From positions 1 through 45,754 of the forward strand of contig JAEEYQ010000065.1 of the NCBI GenBank assembly GCA_016288215.1: DNA of 45,754 bases. Direction: 5' to 3'. The translations under genes were made by a program, and so were the position numbers. The DNA is from Lentisphaeria bacterium. Lineage in GTDB: Bacteria; Verrucomicrobiota; Lentisphaeria; Oligosphaerales; Oligosphaeraceae. The notes beneath the pieces were generated by a model. The model saw only the letters and a program-made list of their open reading frames with translations, made no database searches and was not told the origin of the DNA. Positions 16,510 to 25,004 of this stretch are shown here, piece by piece (the first letter of the stretch is position 1; every line of letters begins with the position of its first letter).

Positions 16510-17673
16510 CTACGGATTCCACTCATGGTCATGGCGGACATCCCGCAGCCCGCGCACCTTTTGAAGGACCACGTAGGCTTTTAGGCCGCTGACCACCTGG
16601 AGGCCATCCATGTCTTCCATGTCCATGTCAACGAAATAAAGCTTGCCATAACAGCCCCCAAGACGGAAATAGAAACAGGAGTCGATTCGACGCCGTGCGG
16701 GTGCGGAGTCGGAGAAGTCCAGCCCCGCCTTGAGAGTCACCGTCCGCTGATAGCCGGTCTCTGGGGCCGTGGTCAGCCTTCGGAAGGAAGGACGGTCGCC
16801 GAAAGAAGGGCCACAGGGGATGAATCCGCCGTCCGGGTCATTGGTCTGCAGGATGAAATCGCAGGGCAATCGCTTCTTCGTGTCCTGAATGAAAATTCCC
16901 CTCGCGTTCAGGGCCCCCGGAAGGGCCGCCGTCGTCTTGACATGGTTCCAACGACCCTCCCGCGGTGCCGTCTCCAAACCCGCAGGCATCAACACCATGC
17001 ACGGCGTCGGTAATTCTGTACACTCTAAGCAAGAGACACTTATGCGAATCATCCGGCCCTTTTCCTCGTCCTTCTCCACCTTGACGCCATCACACTGAAG
17101 AGTCTGCTCCGCCGTGGGCAGACAGCCGAAGGAACAGAGTTCCATGGTGCTCTGACCGATTCCGCGGGACAGCATGACGATCTCCTGCCGGTCCATGACC
17201 ACCGTCTTTTCCCTCAATGTGACATGCGACGGCACCTCAGGCGTGGCCAGCTCCCAACTGGCCAACCGAAGCTTCTCCGAAAAGCAGCCCGCCTTGCGGA
17301 ACTCCAGCTGGACGCCATGACACGCAGGAGTCCGAATCTCAAACGCCCCATTCACCGTGACGCTGCGGACCCGCCGCCACTTTCCAAGCAGTTCCGTGGC
17401 GATGTCCATATTGACCGTGACCTCCTCCGCCGCCTGCCCTTCCTCCGTCCGAACCGTTCCCCGAATCACGAACTCAAAATGGCGGAATGGACATTGCCGA
17501 TTGAATTCCTCCGCCTTCTCCTGACTATGAAACACCCCATAGGGGCGCATGACAACCGACGGCCTCTCCCCCGCCGACAACAGAAGACTCCATGCCGCAA
17601 AGAGACAGAGAATCCATCGGAAGAAAATGCCAAAATTCAAACGACGGAGAAGCAAAATTACGTTCTTCATCAT
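16510..17673 (-). CDS. Exported protein with beta-sandwich domain, function unknown
   Basis: 387 residues. A basic N-terminus and hydrophobic stretch (about 15-33, FFRWILCLFAAWSLLLSAG) form a signal peptide. Residues about 68-135 (VIRGTVRTEEGQAAEEVTVNM...VNGAFEIRTP...VQLEFRKAGCF) have the spacing of a carboxypeptidase-regulatory-like beta-sandwich. The remainder is beta-rich with about ten cysteines outside the signal peptide, suggesting disulphides. No catalytic motif was seen. Two adjacent ATGs (17673, 17670) share one AGG site; the second is spaced slightly better. Its position 125 bases downstream of the large secreted hydrolase and upstream of the LRR gene suggests a shared extracytoplasmic role, but nothing more specific. 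Confidence 0.7.
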   Translation of the reverse strand: MMKNVILLLRRLNFGIFFRWILCLFAAWSLLLSAGERPSVVMRPYGVFHSQEKAEEFNRQCPFRHFEFVIRGTVRTEEGQAAEEVTVNMDIATELLGKWRRVRSVTVNGAFEIRTPACHGVQLEFRKAGCFSEKLRLASWELATPEVPSHVTLREKTVVMDRQEIVMLSRGIGQSTMELCSFGCLPTAEQTLQCDGVKVEKDEEKGRMIRISVSCLECTELPTPCMVLMPAGLETAPREGRWNHVKTTAALPGALNARGIFIQDTKKRLPCDFILQTNDPDGGFIPCGPSFGDRPSFRRLTTAPETGYQRTVTLKAGLDFSDSAPARRRIDSCFYFRLGGCYGKLYFVDMDMEDMDGLQVVSGLKAYVVLQKVRGLRDVRHDHEWNP

Positions 17674-17715
17674 ACTACCTATTCAATTTGAATGCAAATG
17701 TTTGCAAAACGACAG

Positions 17716-17736
17716 AAGAGCCGCTCCGCGGCTCTT
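17716..17736 (-). terminator. Hairpin after the large hydrolase gene
   Basis: AAGAGCCGC and GCGGCTCTT, a 9-bp stem with a three-base loop, followed on the minus strand by CTGTCGTTTTG. A second hairpin, GCGCCC-TTC-GGGCGC, lies at 17767-17781. Together they may end the hydrolase transcript. Confidence 0.5.
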
Positions 17737-17798
17737 GCGCTCTCCCATCCCTCCGCCGCTAGCTGCGCGCCCTTCGGGCGCTCGCCGCTCCGCAGCTC

Positions 17799-20700
17799 CT
17801 ACTCCCCTGATTTCTCCACATAATATTTGGCGATGGCATCGAACCATGGATGCATGACTGTCAATTCGCGTTCCAGGAAATCGCTGTGGCAGTCATCGCA
17901 GTTCACGGCGGCCCAGCCAAACTTCTGACCGTTGATGTTCGCGTCAAAGAAGGGGGACTCCCCCATGCCGACAGGATCCTCCAGATCCGTCCAGCCATAA
18001 CCCCGCACGGTGCGGGTCATGGTGCGGCGATTCACCTGCATACGAACAGTCTTGCCGGGGTGACGGCCGTTCCTCTTCAGCAGAGCAGGCAGGACATTGG
18101 CCAGCCGTTCCGGCTCCCGTGTCATGCCCGGCTCCCATTTGATGAGCTCCCTGTCGAAATGAAGCCCATTTGACGTGCGTTTGAACCAGTCCCAGCTCTT
18201 GCCGAACCAGTCACTCCATTTCATCACTTTAAGCGCTTCATCACAAGGAGTATAGCAATTTACCGCCAACTTCACCACAGGCGTCTCCCGAACGGGATAC
18301 TGCTTGTTGCTCTTCTTGCTCATGCCATCCGCATTGAAGAGGTAGGCCCAAGAGTGTTGGGCCAGCTCCTCCGGCTCATAGACAATGCCCGCCAAATCCT
18401 TTCCGTCGGGATATACCAACGCCTCATTGGGCTTTTGGGAGAAGGCCTCTCCCCAGATGGCCGCCTCCACGGAAAGGGTCACCCCCGCCGCCGGCTGCGG
18501 ATTGCCGCGAACCGCATATTGCCGCAGGGCCTCCCACATCACCAGATTTCCCAGACTGTGGGCCATGAGAACCACTCCCGAACTGTCACCATCTCGTGTC
18601 CATGTGGGCAGTTCCTCCACAATCTGCGACAGCCTCCGGGCCGTTTTCATGGCATTCACGCAATTTCCCCAAAAGGAAACGCAGCGGACGCGCCACGTGG
18701 TGAAGCGCTGCCAATCATCCCAAAACGCCTGCTCATACACATTGGGGGCGAAGGCCAAGGGCAGCGGCAGCGGCGTCAGTTCCCGACCCTGGTCCCCCTT
18801 CCAGCAGAGCCCCCAATAGTTTCCTCTGAAGCCATGCCAGTAAAGTCTGCGCCACAACGTATTATGATAATTGAAGGCCTCCGCCTCCGTCACATTGTAT
18901 CCATGGATGAACATCAATGTCTTTCCGCGCTGTGCCCCATAGCTGGCCCGGCGGGGAGTCCATTCGGGCTCTGCCGTTTCATCCCGAAGGGAAAGCCAAT
19001 TCCAGAACTGCTCAATGTCCAAAGCGGTGACCAGACAGCTGTCAAGGGGGATTTTCTGCCCGCTGTCCGGATGCACGATTCCGAATTCCAGCAGAAAACG
19101 CTCCGTTCCGCTGCCCGGCAGGACGCCAAAGACCATGTCGGCGGGGTAATTGCCTGCCTCGTCCCTCCAGATTTCATAACCGTCGCCCACCCGTTTCACG
19201 CAGTCGTCCTTTTTGCAGAGCGCCAGCTGGGCCTCCGCCACCGTCGGCTTCCACATGTAGTCCAGAATGGAGTCTCCCTTGGCGCGGCGGAACAGCCGCA
19301 CGCACGGCGGCGCCTTCACATACAGCGCCACATCCTCTCCCCAGATTAGGGCAAGTCGTTTGTCATCAGCCTGAATGTCCAGAGGAAACAGATTCTCCAA
19401 ATCCACCACGGACCGTCTCCACGATGGGTCGTACCCCGCCCAACAGAGAAATCCATCTCCTTGATCCTCAATGACATACCCTCCCTGATGCAGGTTGTAT
19501 GGGGTAGCCTGGGTCACATTCAGCTCGATGTCCCCCGAAAGGATTTCCACGGGAAGCAGCGTCTCCGTCAGCCTCCGTCCATGGCCATCCTCCATCATCT
19601 CCAAAGTCGCCTCCAGCACGATGCTGTCCCGTTTGATGCCCTCGAGCCACAGCACGCATTCGCCGTCTGTGAACAGGCTGTCCGCCATGTAGGTCTTTTG
19701 CGGGGTCACATAATGCCCCCCGTCCATGATGTCCGCCGCATTCCGCACGGTGTTTCGGTTCTCCAGCCGACTCCAAATCCGCAGGGGCGTCCGTTGGTAT
19801 CCCCTGAAATCATAGTACGGCTCCTCCTCGCCGCCGGTCATACGGAGCGCAGGAAGATGCTTCGCATTAGTCACTTGCCGCTGAGTGGACGGCGGCGGAT
19901 AGGCCGTCTCCGACTTCATGAAGGAAAAGGACACCCGCATATTCTCCGTGGAGAGCGCCCCATGGCGAAGCCGCAGACGGAGGGGGGTCAAGTTGCGTCC
20001 GTCGGCCAAATCCGCATAGGAGGGGCGGCCGCTGTCGATGGTTCGGGCACTGTCGTTGGCGAAAAGGACAAACAGGCTGGAGTCCCCATCCGGCTCGAAG
20101 CCGCCAGGCCCTGCGTCGCCGCCTTCGCCCATCTCAACAAACTCAAGCTGAGGGACTTCCACACGGGTCTCCAGCACCAATTCCCCGCCGTCCATGGCAT
20201 TTCCAAGGGTGCCCTCCGGCAGACGCCCCAAATCCCTCAGCACCACTCGCACCGTCACATGGTCATCATGGATTGTTCCGGGAGCCGCCGTCCAGAGAAC
20301 GTACTTGCCACATTGATCCTCCGTGTCGAAGGAGAACTTGCCGCCGTCCGCCGACCAGTCCGCATGCAGGACATCTTCCCGAAACTCCGTGCTGCCATCC
20401 GCATGATGCACGGTGTCCAAATCCTCCACATCCTCTGCGGAGAGCCAGATGGTCATCCCCAGTCCGCAATCAGTCCGCTGCGGCACCACGGCCGGCGGCT
20501 TTCCCGTCCGTGACACGCCGATGGGCGGCTCCGGCGTGACCGTGGGGATAAGCGTCGTCATGGTTTTGCTGTCGCTGAAGCCTGGCGTCACATGATAGAT
20601 GGCCGTCACCTTCAGCGGCTCCGTCTCCTCCGCATGAAGAGTCACCCGCAAATGGCCAAAGGACACCACCTCGGTCTCCGCCGCGCCTTCCACCTGCCAG

Positions 20701-20939
20701 TCAATCCGCTCCTGAACCGTGGGATAAGGCGAGTCCGCCGCCTCATCCTCTTCTCGCACAAAATAATAGAAACCGGAGGCATAATAGTCCAACACCAGTT
20801 CGCCATCGGCCTCCGTGACCACGCGGCGCTCCTCCGGTCCCGAGAGATAGAAGAACTCCTCCACCACGTCCCATGCGCTCCCGACCTGCGAAAGGAGCAG
20901 GCCAAGCCCCGCGAGCCCCCAAAACCATCGTCCCTTCAT
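17799..20939 (-). CDS. Very large secreted protein with C-terminal alpha/beta-hydrolase domain
   Basis: 1046 residues from ATG 20939 (AAAGG eight bases upstream), which places a signal peptide (MKGRWFWGLAGLGLLLSQVGSA) at the N-terminus; a longer frame would add 13 residues before it. Residues to about 660 are beta-rich and match no family I recognise. The C-terminal third contains TLMFIHGYNV (about 678) and VVLMAHSLGNLVMWEAL with the GxSxG-type Ser near 794, typical of lipase-like alpha/beta hydrolases. SEDDDNA-like acid and a late His cannot be fixed. A long N-terminal extension on such a hydrolase is unusual. It follows the heparinase-like gene in transcription order, separated by palindromic element B. 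Substrate is unknown. Confidence 0.75.
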   Translation of the reverse strand: MKGRWFWGLAGLGLLLSQVGSAWDVVEEFFYLSGPEERRVVTEADGELVLDYYASGFYYFVREEDEAADSPYPTVQERIDWQVEGAAETEVVSFGHLRVTLHAEETEPLKVTAIYHVTPGFSDSKTMTTLIPTVTPEPPIGVSRTGKPPAVVPQRTDCGLGMTIWLSAEDVEDLDTVHHADGSTEFREDVLHADWSADGGKFSFDTEDQCGKYVLWTAAPGTIHDDHVTVRVVLRDLGRLPEGTLGNAMDGGELVLETRVEVPQLEFVEMGEGGDAGPGGFEPDGDSSLFVLFANDSARTIDSGRPSYADLADGRNLTPLRLRLRHGALSTENMRVSFSFMKSETAYPPPSTQRQVTNAKHLPALRMTGGEEEPYYDFRGYQRTPLRIWSRLENRNTVRNAADIMDGGHYVTPQKTYMADSLFTDGECVLWLEGIKRDSIVLEATLEMMEDGHGRRLTETLLPVEILSGDIELNVTQATPYNLHQGGYVIEDQGDGFLCWAGYDPSWRRSVVDLENLFPLDIQADDKRLALIWGEDVALYVKAPPCVRLFRRAKGDSILDYMWKPTVAEAQLALCKKDDCVKRVGDGYEIWRDEAGNYPADMVFGVLPGSGTERFLLEFGIVHPDSGQKIPLDSCLVTALDIEQFWNWLSLRDETAEPEWTPRRASYGAQRGKTLMFIHGYNVTEAEAFNYHNTLWRRLYWHGFRGNYWGLCWKGDQGRELTPLPLPLAFAPNVYEQAFWDDWQRFTTWRVRCVSFWGNCVNAMKTARRLSQIVEELPTWTRDGDSSGVVLMAHSLGNLVMWEALRQYAVRGNPQPAAGVTLSVEAAIWGEAFSQKPNEALVYPDGKDLAGIVYEPEELAQHSWAYLFNADGMSKKSNKQYPVRETPVVKLAVNCYTPCDEALKVMKWSDWFGKSWDWFKRTSNGLHFDRELIKWEPGMTREPERLANVLPALLKRNGRHPGKTVRMQVNRRTMTRTVRGYGWTDLEDPVGMGESPFFDANINGQKFGWAAVNCDDCHSDFLERELTVMHPWFDAIAKYYVEKSGE

Positions 20940-21062
20940 GTCACTTGCCTTTCCTAATATGAATTGCAATGATTTCATTGTTTTGCAATTATCATATCAT
21001 GAAATTCAAATATTGCAAGTTTATGAATTAAAATTTTTCAAGAAAGAATGAGGTATGTTACT

Positions 21063-21162
21063 GCACAGAATACATATTCTTTTCAAACGACATAAAAGAA
21101 CCGCGAACTGCGGCTTGAGAGCGGCGGTTCGCATTTGATTATTCTGTGTGTTCTGTGGATAA
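21063..21162. repeat. Palindromic element, copy B
   Basis: The ends are GCACAGAATACATATTCT and ATTCTGTGTGTTCTGTGGAT. The centre is a hairpin, GCGAACTGC...GCGGTTCGC. The 105-base unit aligns with copy C read on the opposite strand at roughly 80% identity by eye, including CATAAAAGAACCGCGAAC. It ends six bases beyond the heparinase-like stop codon; on the minus strand the GAACCGC/GCGGTTC stem is followed by TTTT, so it may terminate that transcript. Confidence 0.65.
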
Positions 21163-21168
21163 TGCAGT

Positions 21169-23592
21169 CTAATGGCCCATGGGGACCAGACGGAGCCAGT
21201 CCAGATTCAGGGGCTGGCCGTCGGCATTGATCCATGTCACGTCATGGGGACCTTTGGCGAGCTCGAGCAGGCAGGCGTTATCGTCATCGCCGACCCATGC
21301 GGTCACCCAGTTGTTTCTCCCGTTGCTGTAGCCTCCTGAGCAGGCGAAGCTCCAGGTTCCGCGGTCTGTACCGTCCACTTGCAGGCTCCGGCGAGTCTGC
21401 CCCACCATGCCTGTGCAATAACGGAGCTGGATGGCATAGATTCCGTCCGTCGGCACGCCGAAAGTCCATGTGACGGCATGGCCTTGGTCATCCCAATTCT
21501 TGATGGCCATGCCGTCCGCCGCCGTCTTTTCGCAGACGATGCAGGCGCCTCCAGTCTCTCGGCTGTATGACTCCGCCTGAATCGAAATGGCCTGCGTCAG
21601 ATTTGGCTTCCCCTCCTGAATGGCCTTGGGCACCTTCAGGTCGGACAGCTCGGCCGGCGTCTCCATCGCCTGAAGGACCACGCGAATGGACGCCTTCTCC
21701 ACCGGTTCCTTCATATCAATGGAGCAACGGCGGGGCCCCGGCTGCTGGTCCATGCGCTTCACCGTCACAATATCCACAACTGCTTCTCCTCCAGTAGCTT
21801 CCACATCCAATCGCAAGGCGTCCTCCCCAATGCAAATATAGACATTGCCCGCCTTGTCCCGCTCCATCTTGCCATTGCCGATGACCGCCGTGCCAAAGGC
21901 CTGGGGGGAGTCAAACTCCACGGAGTCCGTGACCACCACGGTATTGCGTCCGCGCAGGAACTGGAAGCGGCGGGTCAGGCTCTTCAGTTCGGGAACCTTG
22001 TAGGCATGGGTCAAATCCATGACCAGCTCATCCTCCTCCGGCTTGTGGGATACGGAGAGGATCTTGCCATGGAATTCCTTTCCCACGGGCTGTTGGGTGC
22101 CCGCGACCAGCGGCACGGAGTGGGCGAAGGAGCAGAGCAGGCCGCCGCTGTACCGCTGCTGCGCGTCAAAGTACTGCCGCGTATAGGTTTCGCTGCCCGG
22201 ATCATAGGCCAACGCCCGGTGGTTCCGCGCAATGACATAGGAGCCGATGTCATTGTGGTTGTGGTTCTCCTTGTTGTGGCCGGCCTTGATGGCGGCGCCA
22301 AAGGGAAGCCCTGCCGCGTCCTTGTCGCGGAAAATGTAGACGCCGCCCTTGGGGAAGTCGCTGTAGGGCGGCAGTTTGCTTTTCTCCGGCAGCCCGTTGC
22401 CGTGGACCGACTCGTTCGTGAAGGCAAGCAAGGACACGCGGGCCAAGTCCGTATCGCCCAAGTATATGGGAATCACCTTGTTAGCCAATGCCTTAGGCCA
22501 ATGCCGCTGAACCAGGGCCAAATTGGCGGTGCCCGTTGTGGCGTTGACGCCGCAGTCCGAGAAGGAAGGCACCAGTCCCTCCTCAATCTGGATGTCCCTC
22601 GCGTAGGCGGCCACCTTTTCCAGCTTGGGATTCGCGAAGAAGTTCAGCTGGCCGTCCGTGACCTGAAGGATGAATTCCCCCATGGTCATGAAATGGCCAA
22701 AGCCGTAATTCCAGTAGCCGACGCCCTCGCTGCAGTAGCCGTCGTCGGCAAAGCTGTCCAGAAAGCAGCACATGGAAAACTCCGCCGCGGCCAAAGCCTC
22801 CGCCCGCGTCGTCTTGTCCTCCACAAGAGTCAGGATGGCGGTGATGCAGTTTCCCGTGCAGACCGCGCACCAGTTGTTCTCCCGCGTCATCCACCAGTGG
22901 CCAAAACGGAAATCCCCTTCGCGGACGCTTTTCATGTATGGGCCGATGACCCGCCGCATGCACTCCGTCCGAATGCCCTCCCGCAGCTCGGCGGGCAATT
23001 TGTCCTGGAACCAATAGTCCACCGTCGCCAAGCTGGCGGCCGTCTCCGTGGCCCCCAAATCCGCGGTGATGCGGGTTCCATTGAAATTTGTAAGATCCTT
23101 GTCATGAGCGGGATATACCCAACTTCTCTCTTTGAGGATTGCCTCGACGATGGCCTGCAACGGCGGTAGAAAACGCCCCTGGTTCTCCAGAGCCTCGGCC
23201 ACGGCCAATGTAATCAGCCGTTTGCGGCGGGCAAAATAGGGCTTTTGGTAAATGGTGCGGTTTCCTGTGGTGGTGTACAGCAGATAGTCTTCATCCCGCA
23301 GTTCGGGAATTTCCTCCGCCAGAATCTCCTCCGCCTTTCTGACCGCCCGTGGCTTCATGTCCTTGTCCGGAACCCCATCCCACTTTTCACGGTTGGTGAC
23401 AGGATATCCCATGCCAAAGGGATGCTCCGGAAGCATGGACTCAATGACCTTGACCCGTTCCGGATCCGGCCTCGGAAAACGCCCCGTCTTGCGGCATTGT
23501 TCCCTAAGTTGCTTGTACGTCGCCTTATCCATCATTCCGAAGGCAGTCATGCACATCAGCACAGCCATGATCAAGCCGACAGTTCTCGTCAT
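21169..23592 (-). CDS. Secreted heparinase II/III-like lyase with C-terminal carbohydrate-binding module
   Basis: 807 residues from ATG 23592, which has a strong GGAGG five bases upstream and starts a signal peptide (MTRTVGLIMAVLMCMTAFG). An alpha-helical toroid-like region (about 60-380) precedes the heparinase II/III domain, marked by AGHNKENHNHNDIGSYV near residue 445, where the His-Asn cluster is the family's active-site region. From about 670 a beta-sandwich of CBM6/CBM35 type follows (IQAESYSRETGG...GIYAIQLRYC...LDWLRLVP). Families with this fold cleave uronic-acid-containing polysaccharides by beta-elimination; the exact substrate (alginate, heparin-like or other) is not decided by sequence. 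A hairpin leader and possible promoter precede it; palindromic element B follows. Confidence 0.85.
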   Translation of the reverse strand: MTRTVGLIMAVLMCMTAFGMMDKATYKQLREQCRKTGRFPRPDPERVKVIESMLPEHPFGMGYPVTNREKWDGVPDKDMKPRAVRKAEEILAEEIPELRDEDYLLYTTTGNRTIYQKPYFARRKRLITLAVAEALENQGRFLPPLQAIVEAILKERSWVYPAHDKDLTNFNGTRITADLGATETAASLATVDYWFQDKLPAELREGIRTECMRRVIGPYMKSVREGDFRFGHWWMTRENNWCAVCTGNCITAILTLVEDKTTRAEALAAAEFSMCCFLDSFADDGYCSEGVGYWNYGFGHFMTMGEFILQVTDGQLNFFANPKLEKVAAYARDIQIEEGLVPSFSDCGVNATTGTANLALVQRHWPKALANKVIPIYLGDTDLARVSLLAFTNESVHGNGLPEKSKLPPYSDFPKGGVYIFRDKDAAGLPFGAAIKAGHNKENHNHNDIGSYVIARNHRALAYDPGSETYTRQYFDAQQRYSGGLLCSFAHSVPLVAGTQQPVGKEFHGKILSVSHKPEEDELVMDLTHAYKVPELKSLTRRFQFLRGRNTVVVTDSVEFDSPQAFGTAVIGNGKMERDKAGNVYICIGEDALRLDVEATGGEAVVDIVTVKRMDQQPGPRRCSIDMKEPVEKASIRVVLQAMETPAELSDLKVPKAIQEGKPNLTQAISIQAESYSRETGGACIVCEKTAADGMAIKNWDDQGHAVTWTFGVPTDGIYAIQLRYCTGMVGQTRRSLQVDGTDRGTWSFACSGGYSNGRNNWVTAWVGDDDNACLLELAKGPHDVTWINADGQPLNLDWLRLVPMGH

Positions 23593-23617
23593 CGTATCCT
23601 CCAAAGACAACGAAAGC

Positions 23618-23634
23618 CAGAAGAGCTTCTTCTG
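23618..23634 (-). promoter_or_regulatory. Leader hairpin of heparinase-like gene
   Basis: CAGAAGA and TCTTCTG form a 7-bp stem with a three-base loop, about 15 bases upstream of the ribosome-binding site. Confidence 0.35.
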
Positions 23635-23677
23635 CCCTTCCGGCCTTCCTTGTTTTCACATGTTCTATACCTTATAT

Positions 23678-23707
23678 ACTATATAGGGAGTCACTCAGCG
23701 ACCGCAA
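23678..23707 (-). promoter_or_regulatory. Possible promoter of heparinase-like gene
   Basis: TTGCGG, 18 bases, TATAGT on the minus strand, within an AT-rich TATATAGTATATAAGGTATA block that resembles the block upstream of pth. A 9-bp hairpin (23720-23744) lies just upstream. Confidence 0.4.
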
Positions 23708-23767
23708 CGAACCTGTTTTGCATGGCTGCCCTAGACAACCATGCCTAACTCATTCTCTTGGAGAGAC

Positions 23768-24682
23768 TTACAGCTGAACCTGCTTCATCAGGTCCATGAC
23801 CAGGCGCGCGATGGCGGCGATGACGGCCAAGCTGGCGACCAAGGCGCACAGGGACGGGAACGCCCCCAGCTCCTCTTCGTCCCGAATGATGGGCAGAGGA
23901 ATCTCCTCTTCCACCTTCTTCTCCTTCTTCAGCGTGGCCTTGACCACTTCCGGCTCCTTCGCCTTCGTCTTTTCCTTGCGGGAAGGCTGAATCGGCGTGG
24001 TCACAATCTTGCCGGCAGAAGCGGGAGCGGCCGCCTCAGCAGGGGCAGGCGTCTCGGCTGGCTTGGGCGCGGGAGCCTCTTCCTTCTTCAGGTTGAACTT
24101 CGCGCCGGTGCCCTGTCCGGGAGCCACGCTGCTGGCGGGCGCGGGAGCATCCACTTTGGCGGTGGCGCCGGCGGCGGGCTCTGCGGCGGGATGAATCTTC
24201 AGCGTGTCACTGGCGGCCGCGGGTTTGGGCGGCGGCACAGTCGCCGTCTCCGCAGGAGCCGGAGCGGGTTTGGGCGCAGGCGCAGGCGCGGGAGCCGTCG
24301 CCGCAGGGGTGGGCGGCTTGACCGCCATGGTGCCGGAGGCACTGCCCAACGACACTGGCGCAGCCGCCGTGTCCGTCGACGGCGTAGCCGCCGGAACATT
24401 CACTGTGGGCCGCTTCTGGGAACGAACAACCTTCAGACGGACGGTTTCCGTCTTGCGGGGGGCCGCCGCATTGGGCATGGAGACGGTTGCGTCCTTTCCG
24501 GCCGCCGGAACCGCCGCATCCCGCTTGCTGAGGGGATCCTCAATCATCTGGGTCTGGCCCCCAGCGTCCACGGTCGTATCTCCGCCCACGTTGGAGCCGC
24601 CCGGGTTGTCCACCTTGAAGCGGCTGGTGTCCGTCAATTTCAGCTTCAGTTTCGAATCGTCATTCTGCGGATTCTCAGTCAT
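23768..24682 (-). CDS. Pro/Ala-rich protein with C-terminal membrane anchor
   Basis: 304 residues; of two adjacent ATGs, 24682 has the better AAGGAG spacing (seven bases). There is no signal peptide. Most of the chain (about 55-255) is Pro/Ala/Lys-rich and disordered, with short recurring segments of similar type: SKLKLKLTDTSRF, TETVRLKVVR, SDTLKIHP and AKFNLKKEE. A charged block (KKEKKVEEEIPLPIIRDEEE) precedes one hydrophobic helix (about 275-297) and a short tail, so the protein is predicted to be tail-anchored with a long cytoplasmic arm. No family was recognised. TonB-like or membrane-tether roles are possible, but no catalytic or TonB C-terminal domain is present. It lies upstream of the heparinase-like gene. 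Confidence 0.75.
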   Translation of the reverse strand: MTENPQNDDSKLKLKLTDTSRFKVDNPGGSNVGGDTTVDAGGQTQMIEDPLSKRDAAVPAAGKDATVSMPNAAAPRKTETVRLKVVRSQKRPTVNVPAATPSTDTAAAPVSLGSASGTMAVKPPTPAATAPAPAPAPKPAPAPAETATVPPPKPAAASDTLKIHPAAEPAAGATAKVDAPAPASSVAPGQGTGAKFNLKKEEAPAPKPAETPAPAEAAAPASAGKIVTTPIQPSRKEKTKAKEPEVVKATLKKEKKVEEEIPLPIIRDEEELGAFPSLCALVASLAVIAAIARLVMDLMKQVQL

Positions 24683-25004
24683 CATGATTCTCCTTGAGGC
24701 AAGGATACTTACAAAAGTCTCCTGCTAGTAGTCTTGAAATGAAATCACTATTTAGACACTTAATATAGCTGTCCGCGCAAAATCGCAAATCGATTTCATG
24801 AAAAAAAATGCCGTTTCGTGCATTTTTATTCGAATTGAACCGATTCAGGACTCCATTTAAATCCACTGAATACAAAGAATAGTCAGAAGCGAACTGCCGC
24901 TCGCACGGCTGTTCGCGGTTCTCTTATGTCATTGGAAGAGAATAATCTTCGTGGACACGGCCGAACGTTTCTGCCTATTCCGTGGGTTCTGTGGTTAACG
25001 GCCT
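24683..25004. other. Intergenic region upstream of Pro/Ala-rich gene
   Basis: 322 bases dominated by palindromic element C (24863-24994). The 180 bases nearest the Pro/Ala-rich gene are AT-rich and should contain its promoter; no convincing box pair was found. Confidence 0.4.
24863..24994. repeat. Palindromic element, copy C
   Basis: 132 bases with imperfect inverted ends of about 20 bp: CCACTGAATACAAAGAATAG at the left and CTATTCCGTGGGTTCTGTGG at the right. An internal GCGAACTGCCG/CGGCTGTTCGC hairpin is shared with copy B in inverted orientation. The right end lies ten bases beyond the stop codon of the SGNH-GH20 gene. Confidence 0.65.

Noticed and set aside
16510..24682. A defence or phage-like island among the unknown exported proteins
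   Set aside because: All have signal peptides or membrane anchors, and none carries integrase, nuclease-effector or phage structural motifs; the region reads as surface and glycan functions.
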